43,526 nt of DNA from Deltaproteobacteria bacterium. GTDB lineage: Bacteria > Desulfobacterota > GWC2-55-46 > JAJCZF01. The notes beneath the pieces are model-generated. The model was given only the letters and a program-made list of their open reading frames with translations. It did not search any database and was not told the origin of the DNA. The stretch is from assembly GCA_029262535.1 (NCBI GenBank), contig JAJCZF010000001.1, positions 1-43,526 on the forward strand, written 5' to 3'. Positions 6,653 to 14,675 of the stretch are shown here, piece by piece. How positions within the stretch are numbered: position 1 is the first letter of the stretch; each line of letters opens with the position of its first letter. The position numbers were made by a program, and so were the translations under genes.

Positions 6653-9328
6653 CTAAACCGTCGTAAGTGGGTCCATATCTATAGTCAGGATAGCGCGAGT
6701 ACGACGGCTATCGAAGTCGGACTTAATCTCCCGGATAAAGTGATTGAGCGTACGCGCGTCCAGACCCTTTATGAGCAGTTGACGGCGGTATCGTCCGCGA
6801 AGGCGGGCAACGAGCGCCGGGGCCGGGCCGAGCACGGCGATTGCGGAGAACTTCTTTTCTTTTAAAAGTCGCATGGCAAGAACCGCTATGCTGTCGGCCC
6901 CCTTCATAGCGGCGTCTTCGCTCGTTGAATCTATACGCAAGAGGGCAAGGCGCGTAAATGGCGGATAGGAGGCGGCGCGGCGCTCTTCTATCTCGCTCTT
7001 ATAAAAAGCGTCGTAATCGTGGTCGCGCGCAGCAAGGAAACATGGATGTTCGTGATTCATCGTCTGTATGACGACCCGCGCCTCTGAAGCAGTTGCGCCA
7101 CCGTCTCCGCCGCGTCCGGCGCGGCCGGATGCCTGACTTATCAATTGAAATGTCCGCTCGCTCCCGCGAAAGTCCGGTATGGCGAGCGAGCTATCGCCGT
7201 TGATAATTCCTACGAGCGTAATTCCCGGAAAGTCGTGCCCCTTGGCTACCATCTGAGTGCCGATCAGGATGTCGGTCTTTCGCGCGTCCATATCGTCTAG
7301 TATCTCTTTTATAGCGCCCTTTTTCGAGACCGTATCACGGTCGAGCCTTGCGATAACCGCTTCGGGAAATAAGGAAGCTATCAAGGCCTCTATTCTTTCG
7401 GTGCCTGCGCCGGGTGAATGTAATTCAGCGCCGCTACATTTTGGGCAACTATCTGGAATGGAGGTAGTAAAGTCGCAGTAGTGGCACTTTAGAGAGCGTA
7501 TGCCGCGGTGCAAGGTAAGTGTTACGGTACAGTTTGGGCACTCGAATATATAACCGCAATCGGAACATAAGATGAAGTTTGAAAAGCCGCGCCTGTTAAG
7601 GAATATAAGGACCTGCTCCCCGCGTTCGAGTGTCTGGCCCAGGAGTTTCAGTAAATTTTCCGAGAAAGGTTTTACGGCCTTTTCTTTCTTTATATATGAT
7701 TTTTTCTCTTCTACCTCTTCAACTTGCAAAAGTTTTTTGTCTCTATCTGTAAGCTCTTTACCCGCTTCAGAGAGTTCTATCGCTTCCATAACCGCCTTCG
7801 CCCTGGCTTCTCTGGCCTTCTTCTCTTCTAACCAACGCTCTTCTTTCTCTCTTTCAAGCCGCGCCTTATCGAGCTTCAGTTCTTCACGCATATCGGTTAA
7901 CTCGACCTTCGGCATCGAGAGGTTTCGGACGCGGTCGGGCAAGGTAAGCAGTGCGATCTTTCCAGATTTTGCATTATAAAAGGTCTCAACCGAAGGGGTC
8001 GCCGAGCCCATCACGACAGTTATGCCGAGCTTTTTGCCAAGTACCTGCGCCGCGTCGCGCGCGCTATAACGAACGCCCTCTTCCTGTTTATAACTGCCGT
8101 CGTGCTCTTCGTCGATGATGATGAGCCCAAGACCTGAGATAGGCGTAAAGAGCGCGCTCCGGGTGCCGACGACTACATCGGCGCGGCCCGATACGGCGCG
8201 TTGCCACTGGCGGCGGCGTTCCCCGTCCGGCAACGCGCTATGAAGCAGCGACACGCGCCCCGGAAAGGCGGCGGAGAGGATCGTCACGGCCTTGGGCGTT
8301 AAGGCAATCTCGGGTACGAGCACAAGGGCCTTCTTGCCTAACTCAAGGGCCTCTTTTATGGCCTTTACATAAACAAGTGTTTTGCCGCTACCCGTAACGC
8401 CGTAGAGCAGAAATGGCGAGTACTTGCCAATGGCAAGGCTTTCTACTATAGCGTTGAGAGCGATAGACTGGCAGTGATTAGGTCTATGGTCGATATTAAT
8501 CAGACCCGTTTCAACCTCGTCAAATACCGGCTCTTTCAGCTTTTCTATTATAAATCCCTTATCGACCAGTGCACGCACCGCGTCACGCCCCGCGCCGCTG
8601 CCCTGCATCAGTTCTTTTAAAGAGAACTCGCCCTTATCCCTCATAAAAGCAAGTAGATCCCGGCGACGGGGAGAGCGCGTAAGCAAGTCCTGGGCCCGGT
8701 CTACATCAAGCCCCTCTACAATAGAATAAAAGCGGGAGAGCCGTGCCTTCGCTCCCCCTACAAGCGAAGACTCTACCTCTATAAAACCTTCTTTTTTAAG
8801 ACGATTTACAATCGAGTATACCGGCAGTTTTTTAAAGCGTTTTAAGATAGTGCCCAGCTTTACAGCTTTAGAGGCCGCGGCCTTTAAGATAAGTTCCGCA
8901 TTACCGGACGGCTCCTTGCCTTTGGCAAGCCAGTCTTCGCCTTCGGGGGTAATCTTTATAATATTTACGGACTTAATATTTACAAAAGAGGGGTTTACCA
9001 GAGATATAGTCTCTCCGATACGGGCAAAGTAATAGCTCGATATCCAGCGAAAGAGTTCGAGCCTCTTTTTATCAAAGAGCGGGCTCTCGTCGAGCACGTC
9101 GATTATCGCTTTAGTCTTGGGGAATTCACTCTTGCGCTTGAGGGCCGTGACATAGGCCGTAACGGTCCTTCTTCCAAATGGCACGAGCGCCCGCACGCCA
9201 ACCCTGACCTGGTCGCGTAGTCCGTCGGGCACCGAGTAGGTAAACTCGCCCTCCACCGGAAGATCCACGGCGGCGTCTATGAAGAGAGGGCTTTTTTTCG
9301 ATTTATCATTAGATTTATTTGGGGTCAT
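6653..9328 (-). CDS. priA: Primosomal replication-restart helicase PriA
   Basis: 891 aa, against about 730 in E. coli. PriA recognises stalled forks and reloads DnaB. In order: the N-terminal 3'-end-binding region, a winged-helix-like section (about 150-270), Walker A GVTGSGKT (310-317), Walker B DEEH (406-409), motif III GSATPS (441-446), a highly charged Glu/Lys/Arg insertion (about 484-553) predicted as coiled coil, then FLNRRGF and the paired zinc-binding cysteines (Cys588-Cys631). The helicase core ends with the TQMVAKGHDF and SQASGRAGRG motifs. The insertion accounts for about half of the extra length. dnaB lies upstream across a 249-base repeat-bearing gap. No clear Shine-Dalgarno precedes the ATG. 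Confidence 0.96.
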   Translation of the reverse strand: MTPNKSNDKSKKSPLFIDAAVDLPVEGEFTYSVPDGLRDQVRVGVRALVPFGRRTVTAYVTALKRKSEFPKTKAIIDVLDESPLFDKKRLELFRWISSYYFARIGETISLVNPSFVNIKSVNIIKITPEGEDWLAKGKEPSGNAELILKAAASKAVKLGTILKRFKKLPVYSIVNRLKKEGFIEVESSLVGGAKARLSRFYSIVEGLDVDRAQDLLTRSPRRRDLLAFMRDKGEFSLKELMQGSGAGRDAVRALVDKGFIIEKLKEPVFDEVETGLINIDHRPNHCQSIALNAIVESLAIGKYSPFLLYGVTGSGKTLVYVKAIKEALELGKKALVLVPEIALTPKAVTILSAAFPGRVSLLHSALPDGERRRQWQRAVSGRADVVVGTRSALFTPISGLGLIIIDEEHDGSYKQEEGVRYSARDAAQVLGKKLGITVVMGSATPSVETFYNAKSGKIALLTLPDRVRNLSMPKVELTDMREELKLDKARLEREKEERWLEEKKAREARAKAVMEAIELSEAGKELTDRDKKLLQVEEVEEKKSYIKKEKAVKPFSENLLKLLGQTLERGEQVLIFLNRRGFSNFILCSDCGYIFECPNCTVTLTLHRGIRSLKCHYCDFTTSIPDSCPKCSGAELHSPGAGTERIEALIASLFPEAVIARLDRDTVSKKGAIKEILDDMDARKTDILIGTQMVAKGHDFPGITLVGIINGDSSLAIPDFRGSERTFQLISQASGRAGRGGDGGATASEARVVIQTMNHEHPCFLAARDHDYDAFYKSEIEERRAASYPPFTRLALLRIDSTSEDAAMKGADSIAVLAMRLLKEKKFSAIAVLGPAPALVARLRGRYRRQLLIKGLDARTLNHFIREIKSDFDSRRTRAILTIDMDPLTTV

Positions 9329-9425
9329 TAGGTAACAATATAAAGGGGGCGAGGTTTAGTAATTCCAGTCTTTAAATAAGGCCTGGTAGCGGCAAACACG
9401 GCTAAAAAAGAAAGGCCAAGGTGTT

Positions 9426-9462
9426 GTTGGGTTTCGCTACACTACGCTTCGCTCTACCCAAC
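9426..9462. repeat. GTTGGGTTTCGCT...CTACCCAAC inverted repeat
   Basis: Arms GTTGGGT (9426-9432) and ACCCAAC (9456-9462) enclose TTCGCTACACTACGCTTCGCT. This is the type of dispersed intergenic repeat found in many proteobacteria. It lies in the 249-base gap upstream of priA; the rest of that gap holds the terminator-like repeat at 9546-9571 and nothing else recognisable. Confidence 0.55.
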
Positions 9463-9545
9463 CTACACGATTAGGTGAGAACAATTACGGACCACAATAA
9501 TCCATGACGCGAAGAACAAAATGTCCGGATTCTAAAAACTCCATC

Positions 9546-9571
9546 CGCGAAATAGAGCCACACCTGTGTGG
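9546..9571 (-). terminator. Palindrome/T-tract repeat after dnaB
   Basis: On the minus strand, the dnaB TAG (9580-9578) is followed by GCACACC and then CACACAGGTGTGG with CTCTATTTCGCGG. This is the same unit as at 5586-5637 and 19680-19731 and fits a terminator for dnaB. Confidence 0.55.
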
Positions 9572-9577
9572 GTGTGC

Positions 9578-10999
9578 CTAGTATTCGGGTTCGCGTTCGG
9601 CCCATTCTTCGCCGTAGTCGCCCTTGGGTATGAACTGGTTTGTAAATAGGGTGAACTCGCCCAAAAATGTCAGATGCGCGCTGCCGGTCGGACCGTTACG
9701 CTGTTTGGCGACGATTATCTCCGCGTCGTTCTGATTTTCGCAGGTACACTCGCCCTTTTTGCACTTAACGTGCGAGTAGACATACTCCCTGAAGACGAAC
9801 ATAACGATATCGGCGTCCTGCTCAATAGCACCGGATTCACGAAGGTCGGAGAGTATCGGTTTCTTATTGTCACGCTCTTCCGAACGTCTCGAAAGCTGAG
9901 AGAGGGCTATTACAGGGATATCAAGCTCCTTGGCAAGGGCCTTAAGCGAACGCGAAACCTCAGAGATCTCTTTTTCGCGGCTGTCGAGGCCGCGACGGCC
10001 CTTGATTAGCTGGAGGTAATCGACTATGACCATCTGGATATCGAACTCGGCCTTCCAGCGTCTCGCCTTTGCCCTTATCTCAAGCACGGTCGGAGATGGG
10101 CTGTCGTCTATGAAGATCGGGGCCTCGTATAACGAGCCGACGGCCGTGGTCAACTTGGGCCAGTCCGACTCGACCAGATAACCGCTCCTTAGCTTGCTGA
10201 GCGAGACCTTTGCCCTGGAGGCAAGCAGCCTTTGCACAAGCTGTTCCTTGCTCATTTCGAGAGAGAATAGAGCGACCGGGGCCTTGGCCTCTATCGCGGC
10301 ATTCTCGGCGAGATTTAGGCAGAAGGCAGTCTTACCCATACTCGGCCTGCCTGCGATGATGATCAGATCAGACTTCTGAAAGCCCGAAGTCATCTTGTCC
10401 AGTTCATCAAAACCGGTCGATACGCCTGTTAAATGCGACTTATTGGCATAGAGCTCTTCGATTGTATTAAAGGTATCTTTTATAAAATCTTTTATCTGAA
10501 AGACCGTCTTAGAGGTTCTACCTTCGGCAACCTCGAATATAGATTTCTCCGCATTATCCAGGAACTCATTAACGTCCTCTACCTCGGTATAGGCGTTATT
10601 CGTAATATCCCTGCTTACCTTAATAAGCTCCCTCAAGAGCGCCTTTTCTTTTATGATGTGAGCGTGATAGGTAATATTGGCAGCGGTAGGAGTGGCGTCG
10701 ATCAACTCCGCGAGGTACGACACACCGCCCTTGGAATCGAGTATATCGGTATTGCTCAAGAGGTCGGTGACGGTAATAATATCAATCGGCGTATTCTTCT
10801 CAATGAGCGATGCCATGCCGCTAAATATTTTTCCATGCATGGTGCTATAGAAGTCCGAACCGTCGGGGGCGAGCATCTCAAGGACCCTGTAAATGGCCTC
10901 CTGGTCGAGCAGGATACCGCCGAGCACGGACTGCTCCGCCTGCATACTATTAGGCGGGACCGAGTTTTGTTTAGGTTGTAATTGGAGATTCTGCGCCAT
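9578..10999 (-). CDS. dnaB: Replicative DNA helicase DnaB
   Basis: 473 aa, the usual length. DnaB is the hexameric helicase that unwinds DNA at the fork. The N-terminal domain (about 15-120, PPNSMQAEQSVLGGILLD) is joined by a linker helix to the RecA-like motor with Walker A GRPSMGKT (217-224), FSLEMSKEQL, IDDSPSPTV, VIVDYLQLI (Walker B) and LSQLSRRSEERDNKKP-type helicase motifs. The ATG at 10999 lacks a strong Shine-Dalgarno. It follows the S6-S18-L9 genes, a common arrangement, but a strong terminator (11260-11310) and its own promoter separate it from them. Confidence 0.97.
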   Translation of the reverse strand: MAQNLQLQPKQNSVPPNSMQAEQSVLGGILLDQEAIYRVLEMLAPDGSDFYSTMHGKIFSGMASLIEKNTPIDIITVTDLLSNTDILDSKGGVSYLAELIDATPTAANITYHAHIIKEKALLRELIKVSRDITNNAYTEVEDVNEFLDNAEKSIFEVAEGRTSKTVFQIKDFIKDTFNTIEELYANKSHLTGVSTGFDELDKMTSGFQKSDLIIIAGRPSMGKTAFCLNLAENAAIEAKAPVALFSLEMSKEQLVQRLLASRAKVSLSKLRSGYLVESDWPKLTTAVGSLYEAPIFIDDSPSPTVLEIRAKARRWKAEFDIQMVIVDYLQLIKGRRGLDSREKEISEVSRSLKALAKELDIPVIALSQLSRRSEERDNKKPILSDLRESGAIEQDADIVMFVFREYVYSHVKCKKGECTCENQNDAEIIVAKQRNGPTGSAHLTFLGEFTLFTNQFIPKGDYGEEWAEREPEY

Positions 11000-11114
11000 T
11001 GGAGATACCGGTAGAGCCTCTAAAGAGGGCCGTTTAAATTGTTAAGAGTCAACATGCCTGACACTACTAGCAATTTCGGGGCAATTCACCCCATAAAACA
11101 CCCTAACTAGCTTA

Positions 11115-11143
11115 TTTATAAGAGTATTTCATATTAGATACAA
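11115..11143 (-). promoter_or_regulatory. Candidate promoter for dnaB
   Basis: On the minus strand, TTGTAT (11138-11143), a 17-base spacer and TATAAA (11115-11120). It lies in the 361-base gap between rplI and dnaB, downstream of the terminator. Apart from this promoter and that terminator, I see nothing coding or structured there. Confidence 0.45.
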
Positions 11144-11259
11144 GCTCGAATAAGTGTGGAAAAGATAGATGATAGCCACTAGGATACTATACATCAACTC
11201 GACGAAAGATGGAATGGAATTTTTCTTTTATAGGAAAACTTTTTTCACAATCCAAATAC

Positions 11260-11310
11260 AAAAAGACCGCTTACCCCTGCGCGGACCTTGGCGCGGGGTA
11301 AACGGTCTTA
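11260..11310 (-). terminator. Strong intrinsic terminator of the rpsF-rpsR-rplI operon
   Basis: On the minus strand, a long stem pairs AAGACCG/CGGTCTT, then TTACCCC/GGGGTAA, then GCGC at the loop end, with one mismatch and one bulge. It is followed by TTTTTG. It lies 50 bases beyond the rplI stop. Confidence 0.85.
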
Positions 11311-11360
11311 GTATTCTTACATAAAAACAGCTTTCTACCAGCTCAGAGGCCGGGAAAGAG

Positions 11361-11930
11361 CTACTCGGCCGCGGCTTCCTCTGCGACTTCGCTGACTGTT
11401 TCGGACTCGGTGCCGGATTCGGCTTCAGTTTCTTCCGCCGGCTCGACTGCTGCCGCCTCTGCTGCTGCGGCGGCTGACTCTATTTGCTCTTCGCTCTCAA
11501 CCCTGACCGTTAACTTGGCAACTACTTCGCTGTGGAGTTTTACGGGAACGGTCACAGTGCCAAGCGCCTTCAGGTGATCGTCGAGCAGGATATATCTCTT
11601 GTCTATATCGTAACCTTCGCCTTTAAGGGCGGCGGCTATATCCATTGTCGTAACCGAGCCGAAGAGCTTGCCTTCGTCTCCGGACTTACGGATGAATCCG
11701 ATATCGAGCGCGCCTATCTTCACGGCAAGCGCCTCGGCGTCGGCCTTTACAGCCGACCTTTTCTTTGCAATAGCGTCGGCCATTGACTCATACTGCTTAA
11801 GATTGCCCTTTGTGGCCTGTACGGCAATGCCCTTGGGCAGTAGATAGTTTCTCGCGTATCCGCTTGCAACGGTGACAATATCACCTATTGAACCGAGCGT
11901 CGCGTATTCTCCTGTCAGTATTACTTTCAT
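11361..11930 (-). CDS. rplI: Ribosomal protein bL9 with Ala/Glu-rich tail
   Basis: 189 aa, against about 150 in E. coli. L9 binds 23S rRNA at the base of the L1 stalk. The N-domain is typical (MKVILTGEYATLGSIGDIV, then SGYARNYLLPKGIA). A connecting helix and the C-domain (about 80-150) follow. The last 40 residues are almost entirely Ala, Glu, Ser, Thr and Val. A similar low-complexity tail occurs on S6 in the same operon. The ATG at 11930 is preceded by AAGGAG. It is 25 bases after rpsR. Confidence 0.96.
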   Translation of the reverse strand: MKVILTGEYATLGSIGDIVTVASGYARNYLLPKGIAVQATKGNLKQYESMADAIAKKRSAVKADAEALAVKIGALDIGFIRKSGDEGKLFGSVTTMDIAAALKGEGYDIDKRYILLDDHLKALGTVTVPVKLHSEVVAKLTVRVESEEQIESAAAAAEAAAVEPAEETEAESGTESETVSEVAEEAAAE

Positions 11931-11955
11931 TTTAAATACTCCTTAGACGCTTGGG

Positions 11956-12261
11956 TTACATGCCTGTCGATGCATAAGGCAATAGCGCCACGTTCCGTGC
12001 TCTCTTAATGGCCAACCCGACTACCCTCTGGTGGCGGGCGCAATTTCCGCTGATTCTGCGCGGAATGATCTTGCCGCGCTCGGTAACAAAATACTTTAAG
12101 GTCTTTACGTCCTTATAGTCAAGTCTGGCAGCTCCCTTGGTGCAAAACCTGCAGACCTTTTTTCTGTGATAGGTGCGTCTCTGTCCGCCTCTGCCGCCTG
12201 CGCCGCGCGGGCCTCCTGTGGGACGGGGTTTATATCCGCCGCTTCTTGCTTCCGCGCTCAT
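11956..12261 (-). CDS. rpsR: Ribosomal protein bS18
   Basis: 101 aa, longer than the usual 75 because of a Gly/Arg/Pro-rich N-terminal extension of about 28 residues. The core is standard: [19 protein letters not shown] and [17 protein letters not shown], with a C-x2-C pair that may bind zinc. S18 pairs with S6 in the 30S platform. The ATG overlaps the rpsF stop as ATGA, so translation is coupled. Confidence 0.96.
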   Translation of the reverse strand: MSAEARSGGYKPRPTGGPRGAGGRGGQRRTYHRKKVCRFCTKGAARLDYKDVKTLKYFVTERGKIIPRRISGNCARHQRVVGLAIKRARNVALLPYASTGM

Positions 12262-12749
12262 TTGGCACCTCCTTCTGTCTCATCGGTCGCCGGTGTTGCT
12301 TCTTCGGTTGCCGGGGCCGGAGCGGCGGCTACGGCGGCGGCTGCGGCCTCTGCCGCCTTGACTGCTTCAGCCTTTTCCGCGGCGTCCTTCTCGGCCTGTT
12401 CCGCCACGGCTTCGGCTGCGGCGATAGAGTTCTTTAATGTTTCGAGCCCGACCGCGTCGAGCACTATGGTCTGGTAGCGAATAACATTTTCATTCAGCCT
12501 CAGGATCCTTTCAAACTCTACCTTGGCCGCATTCGGGGCCGAGAAGTAGGGAATGAAGTAGTGTCCGTCGGTCTTCTTGTTGATGGGATATGCAAGGCGA
12601 CGCCTGCCCCAGTCGTCAAGCTTATGGATTGAGCCCCCGCCGGTCTCTATTATAGAGACTGAACGGTCGATAATGGCCTGCACATCTTCGGCAGGCAGAT
12701 CCGGGTCAACGATACATACGGTCTCGTAGTCCCTCAATTCTTCAGACAT
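12258..12749 (-). CDS. rpsF: Ribosomal protein bS6 with Ala/Glu-rich tail
   Basis: 163 aa from the ATG at 12749, which has AAGGAG six bases upstream. The frame is open further upstream, but that extension is unlike S6. The core ([36 protein letters not shown]) spans residues about 5-100. A tail of about 60 residues rich in Ala, Glu and Lys follows, longer than the acidic tail of E. coli S6. First gene of rpsF-rpsR-rplI. A promoter and two hairpins lie upstream; the S6-S18 complex is known to autoregulate this operon in many bacteria through a leader RNA. Confidence 0.96.
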   Translation of the reverse strand: MSEELRDYETVCIVDPDLPAEDVQAIIDRSVSIIETGGGSIHKLDDWGRRRLAYPINKKTDGHYFIPYFSAPNAAKVEFERILRLNENVIRYQTIVLDAVGLETLKNSIAAAEAVAEQAEKDAAEKAEAVKAAEAAAAAVAAAPAPATEEATPATDETEGGAK

Positions 12750-12768
12750 TTGTTTCTCCTTCCGGTTC

Positions 12769-12820
12769 CCCGGCCCTGTCGTAAGGATTTGCCGGGTTCG
12801 CCCCCTTTTTAATAAAGGGG
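12769..12820 (-). promoter_or_regulatory. Possible S6:S18 leader RNA hairpins
   Basis: Between the promoter and the rpsF ribosome site, the transcript would form two stems: CCCCTTT/AAAGGGG-type pairing within 12802-12820, and CCCGGC/GCCGGG (12791-12796 with 12769-12774), the latter ending about ten bases before AAGGAG. Leaders bound by S6:S18 present a CCG in a hairpin; I cannot confirm the exact consensus here. Confidence 0.35.
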
Positions 12821-12907
12821 CAAGGGGATAATTATTGTCCCGCGCCATGTTTTTACTAATAGAAAGGCCGGGTATGGTTTCTAACGCGCCCAGAGACGCA
12901 AACAAGC

Positions 12908-12937
12908 AATATACTATAGGTCGGAGAGAGAAATCAA
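12908..12937 (-). promoter_or_regulatory. Candidate promoter for rpsF-rpsR-rplI
   Basis: On the minus strand, TTGATT (12932-12937), an 18-base spacer and TATATT (12908-12913). It gives a leader of about 150 bases before rpsF. The 318-base divergent gap 12750-13067 also holds the hemerythrin promoter on the other strand. Confidence 0.45.
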
Positions 12938-12974
12938 GTGGTTTTTACAGGAAAGAGGCTGGGGCGACTCTGCT

Positions 12975-13002
12975 TTGCCTTGTTTCCCATTTATGCTACA
13001 AT
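12975..13002 (+). promoter_or_regulatory. Candidate promoter for the hemerythrin gene
   Basis: TTGCCT (12975-12980), a 16-base spacer and TACAAT (12997-13002). The predicted start is about 60 bases before the ATG at 13068. Confidence 0.45.
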
Positions 13003-13067
13003 ATTAACGATATACTTAGTCGTCTTCGTAAAGAATCCAATCTAAAGATCAACAGAGAGAGGTTACT

Positions 13068-13472
13068 ATGAGCCTTGAGTGGACCGAGTCGTTCGAGACG
13101 GGCATAAAGTCGATAGATAGGCAGCATATGGAGCTTCTTACCAAGATCAACCGCTTCATCGACGCCGTAGCGGTCGGGGCCGATTCGCACCACCTGAACG
13201 AGATGCTCGACTTCCTGAATACCTATGTTACCGGTCACTTTGCGCACGAAGAAGATCAGATGAAGCAACTGCTCTATCCGGGCAGCGGACCGCACCTTAC
13301 CGACCATGAGGTCCTTACCTCCGCCATTATACGTTTTAGAAACGATCTGCTGGCTCGCGGCCCATACCCGGAGCTCGCCGACGAGATACGCGCCGTCTTA
13401 TGCGATTGGTATATAACACATGTCGGAGGGGAAGACCAACGGCTCGGAGCCTTTATCAGCGAAAATGACTAA
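13068..13472 (+). CDS. Bacteriohemerythrin
   Basis: 134 aa, a single-domain hemerythrin. It binds O2 (or NO) at a non-haem di-iron site; bacterial versions are linked to oxygen storage, sensing or delivery. All seven iron ligands can be placed: His20 (SIDRQH), His57 and Glu61 (HFAHEE), His76 and His80 (HLTDH), His118 and Asp123 (HVGGED). There is no signal peptide or fused sensor domain, so it is probably cytoplasmic. AGAGAGG lies just upstream of the ATG. It is alone on the plus strand between two minus-strand units. The physiological role cannot be deduced from context. Confidence 0.92.
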   Translation: MSLEWTESFETGIKSIDRQHMELLTKINRFIDAVAVGADSHHLNEMLDFLNTYVTGHFAHEEDQMKQLLYPGSGPHLTDHEVLTSAIIRFRNDLLARGPYPELADEIRAVLCDWYITHVGGEDQRLGAFISEND

Positions 13473-13539
13473 GAAACTTTCACCTCGCCAACCCAACTAC
13501 CGAGACCCGATCTATAATTAGGACCGTAAGAGTTGAATC

Positions 13540-14664
13540 TTAAAATCCCGCGCCGATACGGAACTTCGGTATGCGCGGGATAAACCAGGCGAGAAAGTCG
13601 CGGTAGTCGCCGCGTCCCGCCGGGACCTCCATCAGGCGGTCGAGAATTACCGGGTTATTCATCATCAGCTTAAAGAAGAAGGCCGGGCGGGAGTGCATCA
13701 TCTTCGAGAGCTTAAGGGAATGGCGCAGGTCGGCGCCGAAATCCGCCATGCAGTTGCGCTCGTAAGTCCCTTCCACGTCACCTGCCGCGACCGCCCTGCC
13801 CGCCAGCTGGCCCGAGCGTATGGCGTAGGCAATACCCTCGCCTGTAAAGGCGTCTACAAAACCAGCTGCGTCGCCGGTTAGTATAACCCTCTTTCCGTCG
13901 GAGACGATCTTTCTCTTCAGACCTCCAAGTGGCAAGGTATGGCCCTTTAAAGGGCCCTCTCCAAGCCCTCGCTCTTTTACAAAGTTTTGCATCATAGAAC
14001 GGCATTTCTTAAAGTTATCCGGCATGCCGCCAATACCGACTGAAAATCGCTCCTCGTGAGGAAAGACCCATCCATAACCGAGTCCCTCCGTATCGAAATG
14101 TATCTCTATGGCGTTATATATATAACTGTCTACCGCGTGGTTTGTCGCCGGGACCTCAGTCTCCATCGAAACGATGAACTCGTCCCTGGTGTCGCGCCTG
14201 CGCACCCCTTTGTAGAGCCTGCCCTGAGAGCCTTCGGCGGTTACAAAGTATCTTGCCTTATATTCACCCGCTGATGTCTTAACCAGAACATGATCATCTC
14301 CCTCTTCAAAAGAAAGAACCTCTTCACCGAAGCGAGTCGAGGCGCCGGCCTCAACCGCCTTATCCAGCAGGAATGAATCAAAGGCCGACCTCTTCACAAT
14401 GACGGCAAGGCGGTAGTTGCGCCTGCTCGTTATTGATCGGTCTTCATAAACGACCCGTGTCGCAAAGATATCTCTCTCTATGAGTTCTTCAGGAAGGCTG
14501 AAATCAAGGTAGGCGAGCCCCTGTTCGCTAAGGGCCCCTCCGCAAGGCTTGTCTCGCGGGAATGCGGCTTTCTCGATTACAAGAGTTTTCAGGCCTCCAA
14601 GTGAGGCCGCCCTTGCGGCCGATGAGCCTGACGGCCCGCCGCCCGCTACTATCAGGTCGTACAT
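13540..14664 (-). CDS. Geranylgeranyl reductase-family flavoprotein
   Basis: 374 aa from the ATG at 14664. FAD-dependent oxidoreductases of this family reduce double bonds of isoprenoid chains (chlorophyll phytyl, archaeal lipids, menaquinone tails). The FAD fold shows AGGGPSGSSAA (residues 7-17), the family motif PCGGALSEQG, GYGWVFPHEERFSVGIGG and the second FAD motif LTGDAAGFVDAFTGEGI. The GTG two codons earlier is too close to the AGGAGG; the ATG is correctly spaced. It is 11 bases after proS. With a polyprenyl synthase elsewhere in the window, quinone-tail reduction is plausible but unproven. Confidence 0.85.
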   Translation of the reverse strand: MYDLIVAGGGPSGSSAARAASLGGLKTLVIEKAAFPRDKPCGGALSEQGLAYLDFSLPEELIERDIFATRVVYEDRSITSRRNYRLAVIVKRSAFDSFLLDKAVEAGASTRFGEEVLSFEEGDDHVLVKTSAGEYKARYFVTAEGSQGRLYKGVRRRDTRDEFIVSMETEVPATNHAVDSYIYNAIEIHFDTEGLGYGWVFPHEERFSVGIGGMPDNFKKCRSMMQNFVKERGLGEGPLKGHTLPLGGLKRKIVSDGKRVILTGDAAGFVDAFTGEGIAYAIRSGQLAGRAVAAGDVEGTYERNCMADFGADLRHSLKLSKMMHSRPAFFFKLMMNNPVILDRLMEVPAGRGDYRDFLAWFIPRIPKFRIGAGF

Positions 14665-14675
14665 AGCCACCCCTC

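Noticed and set aside
12750..12905. 52-residue N-terminal extension of S6
   Set aside because: The region contains leader hairpins and the ribosome site of the true start at 12749.
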